From the NCBI RefSeq assembly GCF_035083965.1, contig NC_089724.1, forward strand, positions 5,504,001 through 5,568,000: a stretch of 64,000 bases of DNA, given 5' to 3'. Origin of the DNA: Branchiostoma lanceolatum. Taxonomy: Eukaryota > Chordata > Leptocardii > Amphioxiformes > Branchiostomatidae. Numbering within the stretch: the stretch's first letter is position 1; each line of letters opens with the position of its first letter. This document shows, piece after piece, positions 36,601-46,898 of this stretch. The notes beneath the pieces are model-generated. The model made no database searches and was not told the DNA's origin. It saw only the letters and a program-made list of their open reading frames with translations. The position numbers and the translations under genes were made by a program.

Positions 36601-37947
36601 GAGAAAATGAATTTTACATGAATGCGAAGTACAGTAATGTAAATATAGACAAAATCATCCCAAGTAGCTATTATACATTCATCCATTGAAAATTGTTTGT
36701 GGCATGCAATACTTGGACACTAAATCTAGATTTACATCAATATTCAAATCAGATATCTTGATATTGGGACAAATGTTTCATATCTGCATCTTTAGGAGGG
36801 CCTCCCTATCCCAACATCCACTTTGCTGAGATCCTAAGGGACAAATTGAGTACAGGGTGGCGCATGGAAATGCCAGAAGACTGTAGCTTCTTCATGTAAG
36901 TTTATCATTTGCATCTCGTACTCATGGTGTCAGATCTGGACCTATCTTTATGTCCATCGCATTCACGACCGTAAAGTACTAACATTTGTGCCACTCATGA
37001 GATACAACAACATTTAACGCCTTTTCTTGTCGCCCATTCTATGCTGGTATGGCCAGGCTCTCAGAAATAATGTGATCTTATTGTCGTCTGTTGCTGAGCA
37101 GCATGGTTGTCACTCATAGAGAGAGTGACATCGGCGTGTAACGTTGACGTCGGCGTGTAACAAAGGCTTCAACGGTTATGATCATGTTTCGTCTGTTGTT
37201 TACCAGTGGTGTAAATGGGAGCATCCCAGCATTCATTGCAATACACATTATGCAATACATATCCGAGATGGCTAACTGTGAGCAAAAATTATATAGAATT
37301 GTCCTGTTACATTTGACAGTGCGACAACTAGTACAATTTGATCAGTAAATTTTCTATCCTTGAATTGTCCAAAGACAATGGTAACTTTTTTTTCAAATCG
37401 TGTGATAAACACTGCTGGACCATTTATGCAGATATTCGCTTCAAATATGATAAAGAAAATAATATTCAATATTGTTTTTTCGAATAACTGTCAACAAATA
37501 TGATTTCCTTAACTTGCCAAATGCAAAATGATAATTCCATATGCTTGCTGCTCACAGTAATGTAATGATGTGTTTTGTTGAATGTGTATTGCAATGAATG
37601 CTGGGATGCTCCCAATTCCACCCCTGGTCGTTTCTGGAATTCCAATTAATCTCCAAGCAGATCTACACGGGGCGCGAAAATCGTATATGCTAGCCAGAGA
37701 AGGTCCATCTGGCTGACTGGACCTTCTCTGGCTAGCATATACGATTTTCGCGCCCCGTGTAGATCTGCTTGGAGATTAGTTTCCAATGCACCTGCTCACC
37801 AGTGAGCTTTGTCCTTTCAGGTATGATTGTATGAAGTCATGCTGGAAAGCAAAGCCGACTGACCGACCCACATTCTCCCAACTCAAGAACAAGTTCGACA
37901 ATGTTCTTCTGAAGTTTTTCAGCGACTATAACACTGTGAGATCTTGA
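26686..37947 (+). CDS. Receptor tyrosine kinase with three Ig domains and an HGD catalytic loop
   Basis: Thirteen exons with consistent phases give 721 residues: 26686-26731, 27119-27451, 28245-28538, 30089-30343, 30821-30874, 31369-31536, 33271-33516, 33805-33992, 34597-34686, 35342-35565, 36513-36553, 36796-36895 and 37821-37947. Signal peptide MDIRVALVLACGCW. Ig1 residues ~16-126 (VNWRY, DTGYYHC); Ig2 ~127-224 (LSC, LRW, VTCEAE); Ig3 ~225-309 (LTC, DTGLYMCVAEN, core Trp absent). One span near 336-359 precedes RRR, then proline-rich PPMPLPRPKPR. Kinase: GRGAFG 438-443, VAIK Lys 462, YEEI helix-C Glu, catalytic HGDLAARN 568-575 (Asp and Asn kept, HRD Arg replaced by Gly), DFG 590-592, SLE where APE is usual, DVWSFGILLYEVVTLG. 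Several exon borders sit as in Ig-type receptor kinases (FGFR/PDGFR-like), but it does not match one subclass well. Probably catalytically competent and non-RD; ligand unknown. Confidence 0.92.
27559..27600. repeat. (GTTT)n microsatellite
   Basis: About ten copies of GTTT, with one interruption (gctt), lie in intron 2 of the receptor kinase gene. Confidence 0.9.
29765..30010 (+). mobile_element. tRNA-like SINE, second family
   Basis: It has an A-box-like 'tggtagcagcc' and a B-box GGTTCAATCC within 'gaccccggttcaatcctgggtcagg', followed by a body beginning acatcacggttgggg. A related piece in reverse sits near 56515-56560. It ends about 80 bp before the Ig3 exon of the receptor kinase. Confidence 0.55.
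31573..31863. mobile_element. MITE of the CTGTAAATGCAG family with internal insertion
   Basis: It starts TACTGTAAATGCAGAAATG and ends CATTTCTGCATTTACAATA-like, with the family's 'gtagcgctac' core. About 80 bp beginning agcctccttcgcg and ending gcgaaggaggct (itself an inverted repeat) is inserted near the left end, a nested insertion. Confidence 0.75.
33547..33760. repeat. (CAAT)n microsatellite, long and interrupted
   Basis: About 210 bp of CAAT units with scattered substitutions begin 31 bp after the exon encoding the kinase glycine loop and VAIK lysine. The open frame reads through the donor into poly(Ser-Ile-Asn-Gln), which is not expected to be translated because a good donor (AAAG|gtaatt) lies at 33517. 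Confidence 0.95.
35702..35834. repeat. Near-perfect hairpin (~59-bp arms) in a kinase intron
   Basis: The left arm from tggtttatggtccgtgtccg pairs with the right arm ending cggacacggaccatgaacca. There are few mismatches, and the spacer (around aagaatctgacttcc) is under 20 nt. The region after it (35935-36055) ends 'cttatcatgaataaacaaaggttcaaacaaac', which looks like a LINE 3' tail, so the hairpin may be part of a retroelement insertion. Confidence 0.85.
37644..37781. mobile_element. Fold-back MITE, 64-bp arms and 10-bp spacer
   Basis: The arms 37644-37707 and 37718-37781 are almost exact reverse complements. The outer ends AATTAATCTCCAAGCAGAT and ATCTGCTTGGAGATTAGTT belong to a family also seen at 49946-50070 and, as TACTCTCCAAGCAGAG, at 48570-48744. 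It ends 39 bp before the acceptor of the last kinase exon. Confidence 0.88.
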
Positions 37948-39044
37948 GTGCACTGGGTCTCTAGTTTGCGTGTGTGTTGCGTGTGCAGCTGTCAAATGTT
38001 CTGTGTAGGAAACATTGATACCAAACTTTGTTGTTTGTATGGGAGAAGCTGAAAGCATCAAAGTAAGAGGATAGGAAATTAGGGTGGAAAATTCAGCCTT
38101 TTCTCGTATGTGGTGAAGCCTTGGATACTGTAAATAATATGATAAATACTTCAAAAGACCAAATGCAACAAGTGCAAGAAACGATATGAACACTTGTGAT
38201 TTAGCTCAACTGCTTTGATGTATAACTACCACATACAACTATACTAAATACATGTATTGGGTATGTAGCTTGCGTTATCCGGAAAATATGGTTGTTTGGA
38301 GTATGATAATAATATTCTATCCATCGTATACCATGTATCATATCAACATATCTTCAGATAGATATGATTTATGTAAAGTTATAAAATAATAAGTGTTACT
38401 AACAATGTGTATTTGCAGAGACAGCAAGTATAAACGACATCGTCGGATCTTCTAATTTATTTCTGTACGGCTGTCTTTAAACTCTGTCATAATTTTCTCA
38501 ACAATCGTTATCAATGTATTATCATACTAAAGAACTGTTATTCAAGAATTCTGTTGATAACGTCAGAGTGTAACCACGAGTTTGATCCCATTCGTAAAAT
38601 ATGTTTATGCCAAATTTCTACATATTTAAAGCAAACACATTATGGAATCGTGAACATATAATGTTCCTCAATAGTACGCACGGAACTTTGTTCACAATCT
38701 GTAGTGCGACGCCACAGTGTGTTGAGGTATGCTGTTTCCCCGTATTAGACGAAACAGACTCCTAATTGTATATAGAGTTGTAAATGATTTTTCATAATAT
38801 AATATATTTTTGGACTTCTGTCTTATTTACGCAGGTGTGGGTGTAGGTGAATTATGTGGTTTGTTGACATTTTCTAAGACATAAAAATTGAAAATAAACC
38901 ATGAAATCAAGATGTTATTTGTATCTGGTAATGAAAGACTATTTAAGAAAACAGCGGTGAAAAACTAAATCATTACTATTAATTACTGGATCACATTCTA
39001 TTTCTACAGACGCTAATGTGCAACATTGTCCTTCTGTCTCAAAA

Positions 39045-39081
<37 letters not shown>

Positions 39082-40080
39082 GTGTGTTTGGGGGTGGGGG
39101 CAATATTAGATTCCTCATCAGTGCTAGCCACTCATTAGGCAGTCAGAAAAATTAAGCTCTTTCACCCCAACATCTGTTTGGAGATTACACCAATGTTGAT
39201 GTTCCTGTTGACTAGTAGTGCCCCTGTCCCTGGTGCTGAATGTCACACCAACAAGATTGGTACCCCGGTCCCTGAATGACACATCAACAAGAGTGGTACC
39301 CCTATCCCTGGTACTGAACGAAACAATAACACGACTAGTGTTCCTATCCCTGTTACTAAACGACACAACCATACGATTAGTGCCCTTGTCCCTGGTAATG
39401 AATGACACAACAACAACACTTGTGTCCCTGTCCCTGGTGCTGAATGACACACCAACAAGACTGGTGCCCATGTCCCTAGTGCTGAATGACACACCAACAA
39501 GACTAGGGGCCCTGTACACAACAGCAATAGCCCTGTCCCTGGTACTGAATGATACATCAACAAGACTGGTGCCCATGTCCCTGAATGACACACCAACACG
39601 AACATATTACTTGATTCTTATGAAAAAAAAGGAACGCACACTGGAGTAGCTATAAGACATCTTCTTTTTCTGGCGCGAGTAATATATCTGCGTTTGAATA
39701 CAAATTGGTGCTCCTTGTTTGATTGAATAATCATGATATGCTGTACAACATTATCACGCCATGAAACAACACCAATTCCACCTAAAATAGCACCAGTCTC
39801 CTTCGCAACAGAATAAAAGCACGGCTTGAGAGAACAAACGATTGGAACATTGTAGAGCGGGGATGGCCTTTCTGTGACCGCTGCCCTTTCAACACAGACA
39901 AAGAGTTCCTTCGTATGTGTCACGTGTCAATACAGCAACACAATAGATCCATGTCGGTAAATCCACAAGGAAATACATCTACATTACACCCTTGGGAAGA
40001 TTCACTCACGGCATATCTGAAACTCGTGTGTCTAAATATTTGCAAGGCTCGTGCGGCGTTTGGTTTACAATTAGCACAAT
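37948..40080. other. Kinase 3'UTR and intergenic DNA
   Basis: The kinase 3'UTR probably ends after AATAAA at 38893-38898. Then come a (TG)n tract (about 39047-39087), an end fragment of the CTCCAAGCAGATG family (39140-39190), a 42-bp minisatellite (39190-39605), and the likely promoter of the four-span gene. No further gene was recognised. Confidence 0.55.
39190..39605. repeat. 42-bp minisatellite
   Basis: About ten imperfect copies of a 42-bp unit (ctgaatgacacaccaacaag...gtgcccctgtccctggtg). Because 42 is a multiple of three, both strands stay open and read as 14-residue repeats (+ strand LNDTPTRLVPLSLV). The pattern is explained by the repeat length; no start, splice site or domain supports translation. 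Confidence 0.88.
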
Positions 40081-41910
40081 ATGTGGCAAAGCCGATCGGA
40101 TAGAAGACTACTGAGAAAGATTTGCATCCTCGGAGCTTGTGAAATTTTGGTGGCGCTTCTCGCGATGGGCGCCGGGGCGGGCGGGGTGTATCTTCAGTTC
40201 GCCGGGTACACCAAGCCGGCGGTTTCCTTCTTGGGAATCCCCTGTGCAACGATGTGGGTTCCGTGTTTGAACATCCTGGCAGCGTTGATAGTCATAACAG
40301 CCAGCGCGCGCGGGCGCTCTTCGAAAGATTCCTACATCATGACAGTGGCCATGTATTCATCAATTGCCGCTGTCGTTCCATCCGCTTTGGAACTAGTGCT
40401 GGGGTTCATGGCGACCATAGAGGAGCACGAGTACCAGATTCCTCGGGAGGTTGAAGGAGTGAGCCCGTACGCTTTGCTGACAGCTGCGGCGGTGGAAGTA
40501 TTCGGACTATTCCTGCTCATCCTAACCATCACCATTGCGATTCTTTGCCACAGGATGCTTGTACGCCATCGTATGAACAAATATCTGCTTGGAACCAAGT
40601 GGGCGCAGTGTAAGGACCGTCCAGACGAGGACGATATCGGAGTTGATCATTCCCCTCTCCCCCCTCCCAGGTCTGTATCCGTATAAAATATGCACATGCT
40701 TAATATGTTTATGTTTATGTATCTGTTTATGTGTCGGTATACCCGTCCTTCTGCATAACACACCAGCTTCTGTATCTGTGCCTGTACATGTGGTTTAACC
40801 ACCGTTCGGCGTAACACACCAGCTTGTGTATATGTATCTGTGTAGTCGGTATACATAGCTCCAGTCGGTATACATAGCACCCTTCGGCGTAATACACCAG
40901 CTTCTGTATCTGTATCTGTATAGCCGGTATGACCGCCCTGTGGCATAACACATCAGCTTCTGTATCTGTATCTGTATAGCCGTTATAACCACCCTGTGAC
41001 ACGACACATCAGCTTCTGTATCTGTATAGCCAGTTTAGCCAGCTTCACAGGTGCATGGCCCTGGTGGTAAGTCTAAGATAGTTCTAGGGAAAAATTGATT
41101 TTTGGAACACCTTAATTCTGGGTTCGTAACTCTGGTACATAAAGGCATGAACATTTCTTTTCTGAGCATGTATAAGATACTTAATCCTAAGGAGTCGGTA
41201 CGTTCACTGTACGTTTATTACTCATTCTGTACATCACGCATAGGTCTGTGTGTTTCGTGGTGCCCATACCTGACCACGCCCTGCAGAAGTTTGAAGCCAA
41301 CGGGTTCACCAGTTCGTACCCGTACGACTGGGTCTCTGCAGACGACGATGCTCGGAATAAACCGGCGGTGGAGTCACCGTTCAGACCACAGAGAAAGGTA
41401 TCTATTATATCAAACGTCTTCACGACCGTAAGGTCACAGTAATTCGATTAGGCCACGGCAATCACACGGGCTTCCATAGAATATTCAGAATGCATTACGA
41501 GTGCGCCGAGTGCGCCGCTGTCGACTGGATTCGGGCGTCTGTTACAATTTTTGTTTCGAGGACACAAACGTCGGGTGATCCTATCAGCGGTCGGGCTGGT
41601 ACCTCGGGTAATACGGAATTTTGGGAATACCCCGAATTGTATTCTATATTACTATGCACCTTCTATTTAATGAGTCTTGATACTTTTATCTCTCAAGCCG
41701 CAGAGACAGGTGAGCCGCGCTAGCAGCAGCAGACGCGTACGGTGGGGAGGGGTCACCTCTCCTGACGGCAAACCCAGAGCACCAGAGTCACCGCACAAGG
41801 CAACGGTCGGTAAGAGAGTCCGCAGGTCCGCAACGACCAACAACAAACACCGAGACAACAACAGGAGGAAGCCGGCCGTCAAGTCTATGCGGAATGCATG
41901 GGAAATATGA
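40081..41910 (+). CDS. Four-transmembrane protein of unknown family with a basic C-terminal tail
   Basis: Three exons, 40081-40670, 41244-41397 and 41698-41910, phases consistent, 318 residues. Exon 1 holds four hydrophobic spans: about residues 16-38 (ILGACEILVALLAMG), 47-77, 84-109 (YIMTVAMYSSIAAV) and 134-160 (AAAVEVFGLFLLILTITIAI). Both ends are probably cytosolic. The spacing resembles MS4A/TMEM tetraspan proteins rather than true tetraspanins; I saw no CCG motif. The tail contains a YPYDW patch (residues ~220) and a final ~70 residues rich in Arg, Lys and Ser (SRASSSRRVRWGG, GKRVRRS). Exon 1 reads four codons past its donor to a TAA, so an unspliced short form could end there. Its 3' end is partly duplicated near 45247. 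The function is not known. Confidence 0.75.
40735..41035. repeat. Minisatellite in intron 1 of the four-span gene
   Basis: About five imperfect copies of a roughly 55-65-bp unit containing 'acaccagcttctgtatctgtatctgtatagccggt' and a '..ccctgtggcataacac' linker lie in the intron. The units are themselves built from a tgtatc short repeat. Confidence 0.85.
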
Positions 41911-43390
41911 ACCCATTTATGTAAAAATCCTGACTGTTAAAAAAGAATTAACACTCCTTGGTCTAAGATGACCATTAGATTCACCCCACTTTTAGAATCT
42001 TATAAATCTCTGTAAAGACTGAGTACAGGAATTCAGATGTGATACTCGGGGTGCATGTAACGTGCGTCCGCTGTGTCATTGTTGGTGTGAGATGGACAAT
42101 AAGTATTACGTTCACAATGTATATAAACGAATGTTTTCAAGAAAATGTGTCTTTGTTGCCTTTGCATTTGAAAGCGACTCACAGAAAGTGTGGTAATATA
42201 AAAATAGTTCACAGATGCAATTGCTCCATCAGTGAGTGAGAATGAATATGAAGATAATTTGCGCCCTTTGTTAAAATTAAAAAAAAAACTCTTTCGAACT
42301 ATTTTATTGGTATATATGTCTCTTACATGCACATGTATCACACAGTACAATTAATACATATTCTCATATAATAGTTGTAAGCAGGTATACCTTATACAGT
42401 ACAGATATATGATTTCCATTTCTGACAACATGCAAAGATATCGAAGACAATAATGCCCCTCGGATGTGGTCTACTAGTTACGTTTTTTTAGCTCCGCTTC
42501 GCAGGACTGATACTAATTGTATTTTTAGGGCCCCATCCTAGAGGGCGACATTTACAAATAATCTTTATATTTCATTTACTTTCTGTATTCTATTTTAAGA
42601 ATATATTCATCCTTATTCTTATTCGTTCACCTATGTTTGTAACGTTAAGTAGTTATGTTTGTAGTCAATTTGATTATTTGTTTGTTTACTGATGTAGTTT
42701 CATATGAACTTTAATTATGTAATCGCAAGTATTAATGAATCAACATCGTTTTAAAATTCTTCCATAACATGATTGGTTATGATTGCTATTTGATTGTTTG
42801 ACTTACAACTAGTATTAAGCGGGGGAGATCTCTAGTAAGCCACTGTGGCTTTACTTTTTCGCCCATGCACGTTTGCTTTTATTGTTCTTGTATATTGGCA
42901 TGTGTATGATTTTAGTATGTTCAAGATGAATAAATCAAATCAAATCAAGTAAGCTAGTAACAACACCAAATAGCAGATGTACACAAAAGATAAAATGTTA
43001 CCCTCCACCTTTCTTCATTTGGTAGCTAAATTTGTTAGTCCAACTTTCACATTTCACTTGTTTTATATGGAGCATTCTAACACATGTATTAGCCTCGAAG
43101 ATTCTTGTTTCAGTTTTTTCTGTGTATGTTTTAATCTATTTCCAGCACCGTTTAGCTCCAAGATGTATAAATTTCCTCAAAATTACTAGAGTCGATAACT
43201 TTAACATGTTTGAAGGAAAAATGCCCTGTTGCGTACAGTCCACCACTGGTAACCGTCCTTTCTAACCACCACCATTATTTCGTTTTTCTTGAAAGGCAAG
43301 TCCTCTTGATCGTTTGCGTTAGAATCGTAGAGCGCTCGAACACATGGCAGTGGGAGCAGGTACGGCAGTCGAGGACTAGGGTTCTGGCAG
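41911..43390. other. Convergent intergenic region
   Basis: It lies between the four-span gene (+) and the SH2 gene (-). The stretch 42530-42955 ends in 'gatgaataaatcaaatcaaatcaag', a LINE-3'-end-like tail with AATAAA at 42929. It could also serve as a poly(A) site for the four-span gene. No coding region was recognised. Confidence 0.45.
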
Positions 43391-43746
43391 TCATTCGGCT
43401 GGGCGCTGCGCCGGAACAGTCAACGTGGTCGTGTCAAGGTAGTGTATCTTGTAGAACTCGATCAAAGAAGGCAGGTCCTCGAAATCCTGGTCAGCGATCT
43501 GGAAGCCATTCTGCAGTCTTTTGATGAAGTAGTGGCGGACTCTTGTGTCTGAGCTGACAGAGAGCGAATAGTTCCCAGGATGGTTGGTAGCGTCACGTAT
43601 CAGGAACGTCCCGACCGTCGTTCCTTTTAGTAAATCCTCACTTTGCCGGCGACTGACGCCCCCAAAGTACCACTGTTCCATGTCACGGGGGATCGTAGCC
43701 GGATGCTGCCGCCTTTCTTGGTTCTTACTGAGCAGAGAAGGACAAT
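43391..43746 (-). CDS. Crk/CrkL-like SH2 domain, no SH3 domains visible
   Basis: The minus-strand ATG at 43681 opens a 96-residue frame that is one SH2 domain: MEQWYFGGVSRRQSEDLL, then GTFLIRDATNHPGNYSLSV with the phosphotyrosine-binding Arg of the FLxRD motif (residue 29), RVRHYFIKRL, and IADQDFEDLPSLIEFYKIHY followed by LDTTTL. The EFYKIHYLDTTTL block is diagnostic of Crk and CrkL, which bind pYxxP in receptor and scaffold proteins. The frame stays open upstream to a candidate acceptor (tttctcatttag) at 43747, so a 5' exon may exist. Eight residues after DTTTL the frame ends in TGA, with no clear donor. The two SH3 domains of Crk are thus absent: an SH2-only protein, a duplicated first exon, or a decaying copy. 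The coding frame itself is intact. Confidence 0.72.
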
Positions 43747-44340
43747 CTAAATGAGAAAGAAACAGTCATCATCAGCACAACACTTAACAGGTTGTTAGAA
43801 ACCCGTAACTACCGGTATAATGCAAGTCCTTCAGGGGGGTAAAAGGGAAGTGACACGTTTGAGGGGAGCCACATCAAGAGCACATTAGATATCTCGCCTA
43901 ATGATATATGATATGATACAATATCATATAATATCCCACAATGATACTCTTTGGCTGGTTGAAGCCCTGGCTACATGCCACAGTTGGCTGATAGCTTCAT
44001 CTTGATGTGACTGGAAGATGTGGCATCCTATGTTCAAGGAGGTTATATATATTCTCCTTGCTATGTTGAAGAATACAGGACAGATCAGATAAGATAGGCA
44101 GATAAGCAAGAACAACATTCATTCCTCTGTTTCACAGCTGTTCTCTTCTAATCAACAACAGTTTGCTTGTTTGTTGTTTTTTGATCGATAGTTGTGCATA
44201 TGTTAAACTTCTGTATGTTTGGGACCGTGATGTCATGTCCTGTGATTTGTACATATGTAAATATTTTTGCGTTTGGGAATGCATATCATTATGTATAAGC
44301 AGCAACACCTGTGCTGCATTGCTATGTGAACCAGTCAGAA

Positions 44341-44382
44341 TTGCCTTGAAGAAGGTGACAGATGGTCACCGAAACGTCGGTG
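44341..44382 (+). other. Hammerhead-like motif with alternative stem II
   Basis: TTGAAGA (44346-44352, C3 changed to T), one extra A, stem GGTGAC/GTCACC around AGATG (44354-44370), then GAAAC and GTC (44371-44378). The architecture, including the extra A, is the same as at 21775-21820 although every stem II base pair differs, which is covariation. Stem I is weak here. It continues into 'ggtggaataaatctcttggttgggtaaaaggagt'. Confidence 0.5.
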
Positions 44383-44494
44383 GAATAAATCTCTTGGTTG
44401 GGTAAAAGGAGTCTTTTTATTCAGTTTGTTGTTTGTACTGCGTACCCGGTAAACTGCCTCATGGCGTAACGTTTGTATTGAAGCTGCGTATCCG

Positions 44495-44815
44495 GACAGA
44501 TTTATTTGATCCACTCACACCGGGAAGGAGCCCTACTCTTTTCGATTATTGTGTTGGGTTCTTTTACGTGCTCGAGGTGTGGCTATCCTCAAATTTGGGA
44601 CCACCATTTAGCGTCCTATCCGAGGGACGTCTCTAACTAAATTCTTAAAGCCAGGTGCACATTTTCACCTGAGTGAAGTGAGGAAATTCGTGTTACTGAG
44701 TGGGCACCTTGGGCACAAACGTTAACGGCACAAATCAGGAGAACCCGGATTCGAACCCAGGACCTCTGGGTTCTGGGCGAAACACCCTGCCACTGCGCAA
44801 CCGCGACGTCAACGA
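44495..44815 (-). mobile_element. tRNA-derived SINE, reversed
   Basis: On the minus strand the head near 44815 has an A-box GTTGCGCAGTGGCAGG and a perfect B box GGTTCGAATCC. The body contains 'cctcggataggacgct', 'gaggatagccacacctcgagc' and 'gagtagggctcc'. It is the same family as the copies at 11391, 13792 and 19705. Confidence 0.75.
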
Positions 44816-45246
44816 CTGTACTGATAAATTCCTCTCGGAAGGGAGCCCTTTCCTTAACTTATTCTAACCTACCTTAAGACATTTGCAACAATGAAGAACT
44901 ACAACCTCGCCATTTGTATTTTACTTCCGCCTTCCCTTCCCTGCACTTTATGCAGAATTTTAAACATGGAAAAGAATCAGGCTATTTCAGGCAGTTTGCA
45001 GTGACAGTATGGTGATCAGAGGTCTGACTGGGATAGGAATTGCTTACCTTAAATTGGCCTCCTATTCCTTAATTGTAAAATCTGTATGGATTCGTCTTTC
45101 ACCTTGCGTTATCTGAGGGCTGGTCGATCAACTTCCCGCATCAAAGCGAGGCTGCATAGAGTTCATTGACCCTATATACCGAACACAGGGTACTTTGTTC
45201 AAAACGCTAGGTACCTGGGAACGAGACTACCTTTGTCATTCATACA

Positions 45247-45310
45247 CGTCAAGTCTATGAGAAATGCACGGGAAATTTGAACCGATCATCTAAAATCATG
45301 ACTGTTGTAT
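45247..45310 (+). pseudogene. Fragment resembling the 3' end of the four-span gene
   Basis: GTCAAGTCTATG.GAAATGCACGGGAAAT.TGAACC aligns with the last codons, the stop and the first UTR bases of the gene ending at 41910, and the match continues weakly through '..atcatgactgtt'. Only about 60 bp is recognisable. It is a partial duplication, not a functional gene. Confidence 0.5.
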
Positions 45311-46898
45311 ATTAACACATATGATGGTAATCTGTACACTCTACAAATCATGCAACCGCAAATAATAACTTTTCCATTGAGATTGCTGGTAATGTCACGC
45401 GCATTTATGCAAAGTGTGCAACATTTTTGTTGCACTACTTTTTGAACGCGACACCATAAAAAGATACCAGGTGGTGACCATTTTGATATGGTCCGCCATC
45501 TTAGATTTTGACCTATGGCGTCATCAAATTAGCAAAATTCATTAAAATTAAATCATAAAAGTTACACTAGATTACATAAGATGTAGTTGATGTAAGAATG
45601 TAGGTGTGGTTTAGCAAGAAAACCTGAAAACTACACTGTTAAAACTGAAATTAGCGAATTTTGTCAAATATGACTGTCAGAAACCTGTTGCAATGGCGAC
45701 ACGAAAAATCATGAACTTACATAAACGGAACAAAAACGCCTAATCATAAAAAGACGTCAAAAACAAGCCAGGGCCGAATCTCTGCTTGGAGAATATTTGC
45801 CTTTGCCATTTTACAAGGTCAAACGTTTGAATCATGCGATTGGAAGTTCTTCTGTGCGGGATATAACATTTTATGTACATGCATCTGCGGTTAATAAGCG
45901 ATTTGGACGGACCTGAACAGCGAACCCAGGGTTCTTTGTTCAAAACGGTAGGTACCTGGTCACGAGACCGTCATTATATGCACAAACTCAGTGCGGTGCA
46001 CGTGTCTGTAACGTTACAACCTGAGGTTCGTCTTACGCGGTTGGAAGAACCTATTACAGCGGTAAGACTGTTACCGTTTCTTTTGTCATTGATCAATTTA
46101 GTCTTCAACGTCATAATGTCATTTTATGTCAGAATAGTGATTACGGTTAGTTGGTAAGCTAGCACGGTTTATTTGGTGTTTTTTGTGACCTAGTTCGCGT
46201 TTTTGGCCAAGCACACCGGGTCACCACTACTCTTCTCGATAAGTGTGCGAGCCGTAGCGAAACCGCATTGCACTACCGCTATAGCTACTTGGAAAAGCAT
46301 CATGCTTCACCTCAAATGAGGATGCCTTGAAACGAATGTGACCTAGCTCATTCGTAACTCAGTGCTGGAACACCTTGCTTGTAGCAAGGAGAAAATGTTT
46401 GGAATTCCCTTTCTCCTATTAGCAGAGGTTGGAGGGGGAGATCGTTAGCGTCTTCCGATCGTCCTGGTTGAAGAATGTACGAAATTCATAAGAAGGTATA
46501 AGGTGTGTGTGTGTGTATGTGTGTGCCTTTTCTTGTGTTGCCGGAAAATTTGCCCAGCAATATTTTCAGAAGTTATTGATGGTGTTTTCAGATCTTTTTG
46601 TACTAATATTTGGTAAGTCTTGGGAATACATAGTTAAGACATATCATTATTAGATAAACGTCGAATACTGGCTTCCTGAAGGGTGTTGTTCCCATGGACA
46701 GTGAGTTTTTAGGTACAAATAAATTTGTTTGAACGTTTGGTATACCAATTTTCTCTCGACACACAACAATCACCTTCGTGATGAAAACAAATTATCTCTT
46801 CTGTCCCTGGAGTGACCCCGTAACAGACAACGCCCAGTAGTGACAGGGGTCACTGACCAGTATGCAGACAAACAAGATAGGCTTTTGAAAACGTTTGC

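Larger units (their letters stand above)
43747..46898. other. Intergenic DNA rich in repeats
   Basis: It contains a hammerhead-like element tail (44341-44405), a reversed SINE (44495-44815), a fragment resembling the end of the four-span gene (45247-45310) beside a short repeated block (45181-45240, again at 45913-45965), and a short GT microsatellite near 46505. No complete gene was recognised; an upstream exon for the SH2 gene may be hidden here. Confidence 0.5.

Noticed and set aside
39124..39649. Coding gene of 14-residue repeats on either strand
   Set aside because: A 42-bp minisatellite keeps frames open on both strands automatically; nothing else supports translation.
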